64,000 bases of DNA from CAWAPS01 sp963783945 (lineage in GTDB: Bacteria; Actinomycetota; Acidimicrobiia; Acidimicrobiales; Palsa-688): NCBI GenBank assembly GCA_963783945.1, contig CAWAPS010000002.1, positions 248,001 to 312,000 of the forward strand. Direction: 5' to 3'. The position numbers were made by a program, and so were the translations under genes. Shown piece after piece: positions 53,032-61,430 of this stretch. Numbering within the stretch: position 1 is the stretch's first letter; every line of letters starts with the position of its first letter. The notes beneath the pieces are model-generated. The model was given only the letters and a program-made list of their open reading frames with translations, did no database searches and was not told the origin of the DNA.

Positions 53032-54315
53032 ATGCTTCGGAGCAAGTGGAGGGTCCCGGTCGTTGTGGCCGCGGCTTTGGTATTCGTGGCGGGATGCGGT
53101 AGCTCCTCCAAGTCGGGATCATCGGCGACCACGGTCGCCCCCAGCTCTAGTAGCACCGGACCCGCTAGCCCCGGGTCCTCTGCCAGCACCACTAAGACCA
53201 TCACCGTTGGCGTGCTGGCCGATCTCACCGGAGTGAGCGCGGCGGGATTCGTGACCTTCCCCAAAGGGATTCAGGCGGGGATCGGACTGGCCAAGACCGA
53301 GGGCTACAACATCAAGTACGTGGAGGCTGACACCGGGTCCACACCGACCGGCGCCCTTACCGCGGCCCAGAGGCTGGTCGAACAGCAACACGTCTTTGCC
53401 GTCCTCGGAGTTTCATCGCTCTTCTTCGCCGCCGCTCCCTACCTCCTTCAGCATGGCATACCGGTGATCGGCGCAGGCATTGATGGGCCCGAATGGATAA
53501 CCGACCGAAATATGTTCTCCGTCGTCGGCACTCAGGACTACACCAAGGTGTACAGCCAGTCCGGGGAGATCTTCGCCAAGCTGGGGGCGAAAAATCTGGC
53601 GTCGATCGGGTATCCCATCCCGAGTTCGGAGGATACGGCCAAAGCGACCGCCATCTCGGCCAAGATCGCGGGTCTCAAGGTCGGATACCTCAACACCTCG
53701 CTTCCGCTCGGGAGCACGAATGTCGGGCCGATCGTGCTGGCCATGAAGGATGCCGGGGTCGATTCGTTGAGCCCCAGCATCATCAGCAACAGCTCGTTCG
53801 CCATACTCGAGGGACTCAAGCAGCAGGGAATCCAAATCAAAGCCGCTGTGCTGGCCCAGGGTTACGGTGGCGACCTGGCGCTGGGGGGTCCAGGTGCCGT
53901 ACAGTCCTCCCAGGGTGTCTATTTCCCCCTAGGCTACGAGCCGGTGGAAATGCACACCGCCGCTACCGAGAAGTTCCAGAGTGCACTCAGTACCTACGCC
54001 GGGGTCAACGGTAGTCCCACGTTCGCCGAGTATTACGGGTACCTCTCGGTGGATGCGCTGGTCCAGGGCCTCAAGGTTGTGGGAACCAGCGCGACCCAGG
54101 CGTCGTTCATCAACGCCATGGTCGCGATGACCAACTACCAAGGCCAGGGACTCTGGGGCGGACATTCGATCAGTTGGGCCATGGCCGACCGTGGCCAGGT
54201 TTCCGGAGCAGACAACTGCGAATGGGTTACTCAGTACGAGGGTTCGACTTTCCATCTGGTCCCCGGCCTGACTCCCATCTGCGGGCAGACTATTACCGGA
54301 CAGAAGATCTCGTAA
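53032..54315 (+). CDS. ABC transporter substrate-binding lipoprotein, branched-chain amino acid type
   Basis: 427 aa from the ATG at 53032 (AGGGGGA upstream). The lipobox is VAGC (Cys 22) followed by a Ser/Thr/Pro linker. TITVGVLADLTGVSAAGFVT, PKGIQAGIGLAKTEGYNIKY and PVIGAGIDGPEWITDRNMFS are the type I binding fold, similar in layout to the 14739-16049 protein. No permease or ATPase gene is adjacent, so it too is orphaned. The ligand is unknown; such proteins bind amino acids, amides or aromatic acids. The gene follows an A/T-rich region. Confidence 0.87.
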   Translation: MLRSKWRVPVVVAAALVFVAGCGSSSKSGSSATTVAPSSSSTGPASPGSSASTTKTITVGVLADLTGVSAAGFVTFPKGIQAGIGLAKTEGYNIKYVEADTGSTPTGALTAAQRLVEQQHVFAVLGVSSLFFAAAPYLLQHGIPVIGAGIDGPEWITDRNMFSVVGTQDYTKVYSQSGEIFAKLGAKNLASIGYPIPSSEDTAKATAISAKIAGLKVGYLNTSLPLGSTNVGPIVLAMKDAGVDSLSPSIISNSSFAILEGLKQQGIQIKAAVLAQGYGGDLALGGPGAVQSSQGVYFPLGYEPVEMHTAATEKFQSALSTYAGVNGSPTFAEYYGYLSVDALVQGLKVVGTSATQASFINAMVAMTNYQGQGLWGGHSISWAMADRGQVSGADNCEWVTQYEGSTFHLVPGLTPICGQTITGQKIS

Positions 54316-54689
54316 CTCGTCGAGCGGGAGCCCGGGCCGGCTGGCGGTATCTCGATATCTTCATTCCATCTCCACACGAGCAGCATCTGCCCTTCGACTC
54401 GGGGAGTTGAACTGGTGGCAATGGTGCAGGCGCCCACCCCCTGGGCGGGCGTCAGCACCATAAGGCCCCCGTCTCAGGGTGCGCCCGGAGTTGTGAGCTT
54501 CCAGATCCCAGATGTCGTCCCAGATCTGCTTCGCTTCACCGGGGCGCGGCACCGCCGAAACGGCCAAGTTCCTCGATGGCCGCGGCGAAATGCCGGTGGA
54601 CAGTTTCCCGGCTCGGGCGGCCCCTGCCTGCCATCGGCCGGCGTCCTGGCCGGGCGGCTTGGCGTCTGACGCTCCGATGAAGCCGCCGG
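54316..54689. other. Intergenic stretch with a hairpin
   Basis: 374 bases between convergent genes. CGCCCA (54431-54436) and TGGGCG (54442-54447) form a six-pair hairpin that may end transcription. No gene is supported. Confidence 0.45.
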
Positions 54690-55649
54690 TCAGTACTCGA
54701 GCGGCTCGAGGTAAGACATCAGGAAGTCACGCTGGCCTGCGAACACCGGTGGCACCTGGAAGGTCTTGCCCAGTGATTCGTACGGCTCATCGATGAGAAA
54801 GCCTTCGGGCTTGGACACCGTGGCTTCGAACAAGGCTCCGGACGGGATGCGTACGTAAATGGACTCGAAATAGCCGCGGTCCTTGCGTTCGGAAACGTCG
54901 GTGAAGCCGAGGCCTTCGAGATGTGACTTCACATTGGTCTGGGTGTCGTAGTCGGCGACCTGGAAGGCGGTGTGGTGCACGATGCCCTCGCCGTACATCC
55001 ACCCGGCCTGATCGAGCTGGGGCTCGGCAACGAAGTCAACTATGCACCCCGATCCTCCCTCGCCCACCTCGAAGCGGGCCCTAGCATCCTCGTCACGGGT
55101 CAAGTGACCACTCCACCCAGTGGTCATGAACTCGGCCGACAAGTCCAGATCGCGTACCGATACGGTGATCCCGTGGGTGCCGTGGATACCGAACTCCTGC
55201 GGCACAGTACCGGAGGAGTGAGCCGGGCGTCCATCGGAAGCGACACCAACGAGCGCGTACTCGATACCGCAGGGGTGGGTGAAGTCGAGTCGCTTCTCCC
55301 CGAACACCTCGGATTCCTCGACAGTGAAGCCGTGGTCAGTCAGGCGCGAACGCCAGTAACCGATAGATGTCTCGGGGATCGACAGCATCAGGACTCGGGC
55401 TTGATTCGTCCCTCGTCGGCCGACGCGTCCTGATTGGCGCATCGGAAAGCTCGTCACGATCGTCGATTCCGCTCCTTGGTCGTTGCCGTAGTACAGGTGG
55501 TAGATGGGTACATCCCCGTCGTAGAGCGCCGTCTTCTTGACACTCTTCAGCCCGAGCACCTTGGTGTGGAAGTCGTAGTCCTCCTGGGCTGTTCCAACGC
55601 ACAAGGTGATGTGATGATGACGTCGGATCGCAGTTGTCGTGTCGACCAT
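54690..55649 (-). CDS. Ring-cleaving dioxygenase, glyoxalase (VOC) fold
   Basis: 319 aa from the ATG at 55649 (AAGGAG upstream). Two VOC modules: the first has HHHITLCVGTAQEDYDFHTK, VLGLKSVKKTALYDG; the second GIHGTHGITVSVRDLDLSAE and GEGIVHHTAFQVADYDTQTN, with the metal His of HHTAF and the Glu of IRIPSGALFEATVSKPEG-like RIPSGALFEAT. This pattern fits hydroquinone-type extradiol dioxygenases (LinE/PcpA/MhqO group). It would open a dihydroxylated ring using Fe(II) and O2. Confidence 0.82.
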   Translation of the reverse strand: MVDTTTAIRRHHHITLCVGTAQEDYDFHTKVLGLKSVKKTALYDGDVPIYHLYYGNDQGAESTIVTSFPMRQSGRVGRRGTNQARVLMLSIPETSIGYWRSRLTDHGFTVEESEVFGEKRLDFTHPCGIEYALVGVASDGRPAHSSGTVPQEFGIHGTHGITVSVRDLDLSAEFMTTGWSGHLTRDEDARARFEVGEGGSGCIVDFVAEPQLDQAGWMYGEGIVHHTAFQVADYDTQTNVKSHLEGLGFTDVSERKDRGYFESIYVRIPSGALFEATVSKPEGFLIDEPYESLGKTFQVPPVFAGQRDFLMSYLEPLEY

Positions 55650-55877
55650 GTCAAGCTCCTTACTGTTTTGCTCGGTAGGAAATAGTTGCACCTGTCACAG
55701 CATGACGCATGACGCCCAGAGGGCCCCCGAACATCGCCGGGCCGAAATAGCCGACGAGGTGCGGGCGCGTCCGCAATGCCGGGTGAAGTTGGAGGCCTTC
55801 CTGCATACGGATTGTTATGGGTGCGCTCAGCGATAAGCCCAGGCGGTCTCGGCCCAGCGATGAGCGTGAAGACACGG

Positions 55878-56231
55878 TTAGGCGGGCTGCCACAGCTCGA
55901 CCCGGTTGCCCTCAGGATCGGTAACCCAGCCGAATCGACCGACACCCTCCATGTCCTGAGTCTCGCTAGCTACGTCCGCTCCCTTGGCGCGCAATTGCGC
56001 AAGCATCGCATCCAGGTCGGGAACCCGGAAGTTGATCATGGTCTGCTGGACGGGGGACCCGAAGTAGTCGCTCTCGGACTCAAACGTCGCGAACACCGTT
56101 GGCCCAGCGCCTTGACGCCACACGCCGTTCTGATCGGCGTCCAGGCCCAGGCAATCGCGATACCACGCGCCCAGGGCCGCCGGGTCGGCGGCCCGCATGA
56201 AGTATCCGCCGATTCCAAGCACACGTTGCAT
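55878..56231 (-). CDS. VOC-family (glyoxalase/bleomycin-resistance-like) protein
   Basis: 117 aa from the ATG at 56231. RVLGIGGYFMRAADPAALGA, WYRDCLGLDADQNGVWRQGA, MINFRVPDLDAMLAQLRAKG and FGWVTDPEGNRVELWQPA are a complete single VOC module; the last block is the family's DPxGNxxELWQP end. The function is unclear: small VOC proteins bind or modify toxic small molecules. The frame stays open for a further 104 codons upstream (to 56543), but without coding-like composition. Confidence 0.87.
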   Translation of the reverse strand: MQRVLGIGGYFMRAADPAALGAWYRDCLGLDADQNGVWRQGAGPTVFATFESESDYFGSPVQQTMINFRVPDLDAMLAQLRAKGADVASETQDMEGVGRFGWVTDPEGNRVELWQPA

Positions 56232-56818
56232 GCCGCTATCTTGCCAGGACGGTACGCACGACACCGGACTGGCTGAGGGCGTCGTCGTCCTCGGCCAAGG
56301 AAGGTTGACCACGAGTCTAGGCAACCCGCCCTTCGGTGTCAGGCTCGGCACCTCCACCACAGCGGGATCGAACCAGCGCCCCGACGCTCCCACCACCTCC
56401 AGTGTCACCGACCCGCCGGTCGCACAGATCGGCGGGCGAAGCCATCCATCTCGGCGTCTGCCGACCCCCACGTACTCGGCGCGCGGCGCGCCCTTACCAG
56501 CGTCCAGGTTTAAGACGGTTCGGAGCAAGAGAAACTCGGCCATCGGAGCGGCCGGCTCGAGGTCAGAAGGGGTCTAGACCAAGATTCCCGATCGGCACCC
56601 GGTGCGCTAGAGGGTGTCCTACATGTCCACAAGGCCGTGCCGGCCTCGTTCTTCGGAGGCATGACGAGGTGCCGATGATGTGGGCACTTCGGCCTCGGTG
56701 CAACTCCGGCTCCACCAGGGTCTTCCGCTCCGGGTACGGGGTCCTGCGCGGGACTCGGGGCACCGATCCCGTGCCTCGGGTACTGTCTGGGCGGGCTCGA
56801 TTGCCAGAGGCGGCGGAG
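56232..56818. other. Unassigned stretch
   Basis: On the minus strand an open frame (56232-56543) runs into the VOC gene with segments such as SVTLEVVGASGRWFDPAVVE, but no domain is clear. The rest up to 56818 holds GC-rich shadow frames only. Confidence 0.4.
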
Positions 56819-57159
56819 GTGGGTGTTTTCAACGGGATGTTTCCGATCCAGGCAGGCAAGGAGCAGGACGCCCGCGCGTTCGCGGCCGAGACAGTGGGGG
56901 CTCGGCGGGCCGGCTACGAAGCGCACCACACGCGCGCCGACACCACCCGGGAGACGTGGGCGCTCCAGGAGACCCCATGGGGAGCTTCATGCTCGTGTGG
57001 TTCGAGGGCGATGTGGAAAAAGCGTTCGCCGACCTCGCGAGCAACGACTCCGATTTCGCGACGCGGTTCCGCAGTCGGGTTCTCGACCTGACCGGCGTCG
57101 ACCTCGGCGCACCGCCAGACGAGCCACCCCCTGCGGTTCTCGTCGACTGGCCTGCCTGA
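56819..57159 (+). pseudogene. Small uncharacterised protein, frameshifted
   Basis: From GTG 56819 the first frame reads MFPIQAGKEQDARAFAAETV then TTRETWALQETP. At the C-run 56973-56976 one base is missing, and the second frame continues MGSFMLVWFEGDVEKAFADL, FATRFRSRVLDLTGVDLGAP to a TGA at 57157-57159. Together the two give about 113 residues of one protein, a ferredoxin-like-fold monooxygenase-type length. No named family recognised. Confidence 0.55.
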
Positions 57160-57256
57160 CCTGCGACGCAATGGTGCCACCGCTCAACGAGAGCACCTCC
57201 GAACCGTCTGATTGGTAATCACCTAGACCTCGGGGCTCGGGTCCTAGCGTTTTCAG

Positions 57257-57421
57257 ATGCGATGGCTGAGGCCAGTGATGGCAGCGGTGACGATCGGGAT
57301 CGATCCCCGTGAGGCGTCGCACACAGCGACCGCGATCGATACTACGGAAAAGGTGTTGGCCCAGGTCGGAGCGTCGCTCCCACATCCAGCCCGAGAGTTG
57401 GCGGTTCGCCCGGCGGCTGAT
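57257..57421 (+). mobile_element. IS110-family transposase fragment (N-terminal)
   Basis: AAVTIGIDPREASHTATAID TT is the first strand of the DEDD RuvC-like fold of IS110 transposases (VTIGIDPHKASHTAVAID in intact copies, carrying the first catalytic Asp). After about 35 residues (EKVLAQV) similarity continues only in another frame and fades before the convergent CinA-C gene. A decayed scar. Confidence 0.65.
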
Positions 57422-57441
57422 GACGCAACGAAGGAGAGGCG

Positions 57442-57927
57442 TCAGTCCAGGCATTCGGTCAGTAGGCCGAGCGCCGCCGCCGCAAAGGCGACCATGTTTG
57501 CGGATCGATCCTCCGAGCCCGTGAGCAGGTGCCGGGTCGAATCCGCCGTCCCGGTGACGGCAACCCAGACGTGCCCGGGCGGATCGCCATACCGGCTGCC
57601 CGACGGTCCAGCCGCTCCGCTCTCGCCGATCGCCCACGTGCTCTCGAGCTTGGCGGCCGAGGCGTGGGCCAGATACAGGGCAAACTCCTCGGTCTCGCCC
57701 CGCAAACCGGGCGGGACGGCCACTGCGCCGGCCAGGAAGGCCTGGTTGGCAACGCGGGTGTAGGTGACAGTGCCACCGACGTAGTACGCGGAGGCTCCGG
57801 GGATGGAGAGCAGCGACGCCGAGATAAGGCCTCCGCACGAGCTCTCGGCCACGGCGATCGTCTCTCCCCGCTCCCGAAGCTTGCGCGCCGCGCTCTCGGC
57901 CAGGGCAGTGAGCTGGGTGTCAAACAT
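57442..57927 (-). CDS. CinA C-terminal domain protein (nicotinamide-nucleotide amidohydrolase-like)
   Basis: 161 aa, the stand-alone PncC length. TIAVAESSCGGLISASLLSI carries the catalytic Ser of the AESxTGG-like motif (here AESSCGG), GASAYYVGGTVTYTRVANQA the next block, and ESTWAIGESGAAGPSGSRYG then GHVWVAVTG the Gly-rich end. PncC turns NMN into nicotinate mononucleotide in NAD recycling. The usual Thr after the Ser is replaced by Cys, so activity is unproven. Confidence 0.85.
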   Translation of the reverse strand: MFDTQLTALAESAARKLRERGETIAVAESSCGGLISASLLSIPGASAYYVGGTVTYTRVANQAFLAGAVAVPPGLRGETEEFALYLAHASAAKLESTWAIGESGAAGPSGSRYGDPPGHVWVAVTGTADSTRHLLTGSEDRSANMVAFAAAALGLLTECLD

Positions 57928-58494
57928 CTCAGCAGTCTTGTCCTTCCCGCGGCGGCTGTCGGCAGAAGCCTACGCCGAGGGTGTTCGTGGACATCACGCC
58001 TTCTGCAAGAACTCGACACCGGTGACCGTCTGGACCTCGCCGACGTAGCTGAGTCCGCACTTCATTTCCTCGACAACGAGGGCAAGCATCACCAACTGGG
58101 GAGGCCCGAAGCTAGCTAGTGAGTCACGTCAAGCTGGCGGTCTGGGGCATTGCTGCGGAAGCTCTCGACGGCCGATGTTCTGGCCCGCTGACGTCGGATG
58201 AGGACTGGATCCCTCGTGACGGCGTGTCGCGGCCGATGCGCCTTCTCGGTCCCACACCGCCGTCCGCGGAATAGCCCGGAACTGGCACAGCATCGCCCGA
58301 TGCCCGCCCAGCACGTCCGGCTTGGCAACTTGCGCGGGGCGCTGGCCGAGGGGTCGGTCTAGCTCAAGGAGGTGATCCCTCCATCTAGAGCGCTGAGTTC
58401 AAGGCCAGCGGGATGAGTCAGTCGTTGCCATCCCCTACGCCACCCTATCGTCCTGACGTGGTAGCTGCTGAACAGCCGTTAGAGTTGTCCGGCG
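57928..58494. other. Unassigned stretch upstream of the CoxL-like gene
   Basis: 567 bases. A short coding-like piece (LLQELDTGDRLDLADVAESA around 57990-58060, plus strand) has no start or domain. The rest holds shadow frames. It probably consists of decayed insertion-element DNA together with the promoter of the next gene. Confidence 0.4.
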
Positions 58495-60816
58495 ATGACC
58501 AGTCAAGCGGCCGCCGGACGTTATCTAGGTGCACGTGTGCCTCGGGTCGAGGACGCTCGCCTTCTGACCGGTCACGGCACTTATGTGAATGACGTTCGTC
58601 TGCCTGGGATGTTGCATGGTTGCTTCGTTCGCAGCTCGGTGCCGCATGCCCGGATCGTGTCTGTGGACGTGACCGAGGCGGCGGCCCTGCCGGGGGTGCG
58701 GGCGGTCTTCACCGCGGCCGACTTGAATCCGCATGCCCGTGAGCAGTGGCACGGCATGCTCGGCAGAAACAGCCCGGAGACACCCCGGCCGCCACTTGCC
58801 GAGAGGGTCGTCCGGTTCGTGGGCGACCCGATCGCGTTGGTGTTCGCCGAAGACGAATATATAGCAGAGGATGCCTGCGAACTGGTGGTCGTCGATCTGG
58901 ATCCGCTTCCGGCGGTGGTCGACTTCCTGGATGCCCTGGAATCGGATGTGCTGGTGCACGAGGCTCATGAGAGCAATTTGATTGGCGAAATGGCCGGGCT
59001 TCCGTCGTCGGCGCTCGACCCGTACTTCGACGGCGCTGCTCACGTGACGTCGGCGAGCATTGAGCAGCAAGCACAGAACGCCTCGCCCATGGAGACCCGC
59101 GGTCTGGTAGTCGAGCGGGACCCAAGTACCGGGGACATCACCGTGCGGATTGCTACACAAGCACCGCACGAGGCGAGAGCATTTTGTGCCCGGCTGTTGG
59201 GCATACCCGAGCACAAGGTTCGAGTGATCGCCCGGGACACGGGCGGAGCTTTCGGCCAGAAGATCATGTTTCAGCGCGAGGAGATGTGCCTGGTCTTGGC
59301 CTCCAAGCTACTGGACCCGCCTGTCAAGTGGATAGAGGACCGCCGCGAGAACTTGTTGGCGGCCGGACAGTCGCGCCACGAGAGCGCTAACGTTCGGATG
59401 GCATTCGACGCTGACGGCTGCATGCTCGCAGCCGATATCGAGTTCTTCTCCGACTGCGGCGCCTACCCTACTCCTTGGCCAGTCGGCACTTCGGCCTTGA
59501 CCGGAGCAGTGTTTCCAGGTCCCTACCGCACTCCCAAGGGAGCCTTTTCCTGCAAGTCGATCTACACCAACACGGTGGGTCGCTCCGCCTACCGTGGACC
59601 GTGGATGTTTGAGACACTGGCCCGCGAGGTGCTTATCGACATCGCAGCCCGTCAGATGAACCTCGATCCGATCGAGTTGCGGCGACGGAACCTGCTCAGG
59701 CGTGATGAGATGCCCTACACCAACCCGAGCGGCCTGCCCTTCGACAACGTGTCGCCGCTCGAGACGTTCGACAAGACCGTCGGCGCCCTCGACTACCGGC
59801 AATTCCGCCACGATCAAGCTGAAGCACGTCGGGCAGGACGATACCTCGGGGTAGGCGTGTCAAACTACATAGAGCCAACTGCGGGCGGCGCGGGCATTTT
59901 CGGAACCGAAGCCGCCACCATCCGAGTCGAGCCGTCGGGGAAGGTGAACGTTTACATGGCAGGCGGATCTGCCGGCAACAGCCTGGAGACGACAGCTGTG
60001 CAGCTGGCCGCTGAGATGCTGGGGGTCAGGATCGAAGACGTCTCTACCATCCAGGGAGACACCGCCGTGACCGGATATGGCGCAGGTACGGGTGGAAGCC
60101 GAAGCGGCCCGATGATGGCCGGCGCCATTGGTGCCACCGCCCGCATCCTGCGCCAGAGGATCATTGAGATAGCCGCCCACCGACTCGAAGCCGCACCCGA
60201 GGACGTCGAACTGGTCGAAAGCGTCGCTTCGGTACGGGGTACGCCAGCCAAAGCCCTATCCCTCGAAGACGTCGCCCAGATCGCCTACTTCCAGGCATCC
60301 ACCCTGCCGCCGGAGATCGAACCCGGGCTGGAGGCCACGTCCAGGTACAAACCGCAAGACATGATGACCTGGGCCAATGCCACCCACCTATGCACCTGCG
60401 AGGTCGACGTCTCGACCGGCCAGGTGCAGCTCCTGCGCTACATCGTTGGTGAGGACTGCGGACCGATGATCAATCCGAACATAGTCGAAGGGCAGATCGC
60501 CGGCGGCACTGTCCAGGGAATCGCAGGAGCCCTCTACGAAGACCTCGCCTACGACCCTGACGGAAACCCGGTCGCCACCACCTTCATGGACTACCTCGTC
60601 CCCACGACCACCGACGTCCCCCTCATCGAATACGTCCACGAGGTGACCCCCTCGCGCCATACCGGCGGATACAAGGGAGTAGGAGAAGGCGGCGCTATCG
60701 GCGCCCCGGCAGCTGTCGTCAACGCCGTAGCCGACGCCCTTTCGCCCTTCGATGTGACAATCACGCGGACCCCGATGACACCCGAGTTCGTGTTGTCGCT
60801 AATAGCCCCAGCCTGA
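58495..60816 (+). CDS. CoxL/xanthine dehydrogenase-family molybdopterin-binding subunit
   Basis: 773 aa, full length. ARVPRVEDARLLTGHGTYVN is the family start, DTGGAFGQKIMFQREEMCLV the first cofactor loop (GGAFG), AYRGPWMFETLAREVLIDIA the active-site region, and GGYKGVGEGGAIGAPAAVVN the catalytic Glu block. The active loop reads AYRGPW, neither AYRCSFR (CO dehydrogenase form I) nor AYRGAGR (form II), so CO is not the expected substrate. The medium (FAD) and small (2Fe-2S) subunit genes are absent. It likely oxidises an aromatic aldehyde or N-heterocycle. Confidence 0.92.
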   Translation: MTSQAAAGRYLGARVPRVEDARLLTGHGTYVNDVRLPGMLHGCFVRSSVPHARIVSVDVTEAAALPGVRAVFTAADLNPHAREQWHGMLGRNSPETPRPPLAERVVRFVGDPIALVFAEDEYIAEDACELVVVDLDPLPAVVDFLDALESDVLVHEAHESNLIGEMAGLPSSALDPYFDGAAHVTSASIEQQAQNASPMETRGLVVERDPSTGDITVRIATQAPHEARAFCARLLGIPEHKVRVIARDTGGAFGQKIMFQREEMCLVLASKLLDPPVKWIEDRRENLLAAGQSRHESANVRMAFDADGCMLAADIEFFSDCGAYPTPWPVGTSALTGAVFPGPYRTPKGAFSCKSIYTNTVGRSAYRGPWMFETLAREVLIDIAARQMNLDPIELRRRNLLRRDEMPYTNPSGLPFDNVSPLETFDKTVGALDYRQFRHDQAEARRAGRYLGVGVSNYIEPTAGGAGIFGTEAATIRVEPSGKVNVYMAGGSAGNSLETTAVQLAAEMLGVRIEDVSTIQGDTAVTGYGAGTGGSRSGPMMAGAIGATARILRQRIIEIAAHRLEAAPEDVELVESVASVRGTPAKALSLEDVAQIAYFQASTLPPEIEPGLEATSRYKPQDMMTWANATHLCTCEVDVSTGQVQLLRYIVGEDCGPMINPNIVEGQIAGGTVQGIAGALYEDLAYDPDGNPVATTFMDYLVPTTTDVPLIEYVHEVTPSRHTGGYKGVGEGGAIGAPAAVVNAVADALSPFDVTITRTPMTPEFVLSLIAPA

Positions 60817-60859
60817 AGAGCTGACCGTGTCCACCGATTACAGTTCGTTGTCGTCTAGG

Positions 60860-61300
60860 CGGCTGGGGTGGACTTCGAGAACCCCATAGCTCGCACAGGC
60901 ACCCACAACTTCTCCGCCTGATCGAACCCAACCGGGATCAATACGTCCGGTTGCCAGGGTCCAACCGGGAGAGCTCGCCCGGCCGATAGGTGGTGCGCCG
61001 CCACGGATCAGCCGGCACGAACAGCAGCCGCGACTCGGCGATCGGACTCACGCAACACCGTCATCCGACGACAGCAACCGATCCGCTCGGCAATCACCGG
61101 CGCCGGCATGTCCGGAAACTCGGACAACAACCGCAGAATCTCAGCCTCGAGCCCGTCAATAATCGACCTCTTCGCGGCTCGTTCGTAGCGAGGTGGCAAA
61201 TCAGAACGAACTGCCTCCCGGACCGTGTTTGCGAGCCACCCATACGCCTGGCGATCGCTTGATGCCTTTCGCACGATGCAGCCGGCGTACCGGCCGGGTC
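60860..61300 (-). mobile_element. IS21-family transposase (IstA) remnant
   Basis: Minus strand, in several frames: RRLHRAKGIK and AIARRMGG (helix-turn-helix start), NTVREAVRSDLPPRYERAAK, ILRLLSEFPDMPAPVIAERI then MTVLRESDRRVAAAVRAG, and RTTYRPGELSRLD followed in another frame by LIPVGFDQAEKLWVPVRAMG. These follow the IstA order, with at least three frameshifts and no catalytic core. A decayed insertion element. Confidence 0.7.
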
Positions 61301-61430
61301 CTCGGCCGCACGGGTCTTCTGCGCTGGACGCGCTGGGCTCTTGCGGCGACCCCGAAATGTCGAGGAACGTCAACTTGGTCGCCCATGCTGGATGGTCTCC
61401 GTTAACTCCGGTGAGGAATACGCTGGAAGG

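Noticed and set aside
58346..58362. AAGGAGGTGATCC, complement of the 16S rRNA 3' end
   Set aside because: Only 13 bases match and the flanking DNA does not continue into 16S sequence, so it is not an rRNA end; no gene starts just after it.
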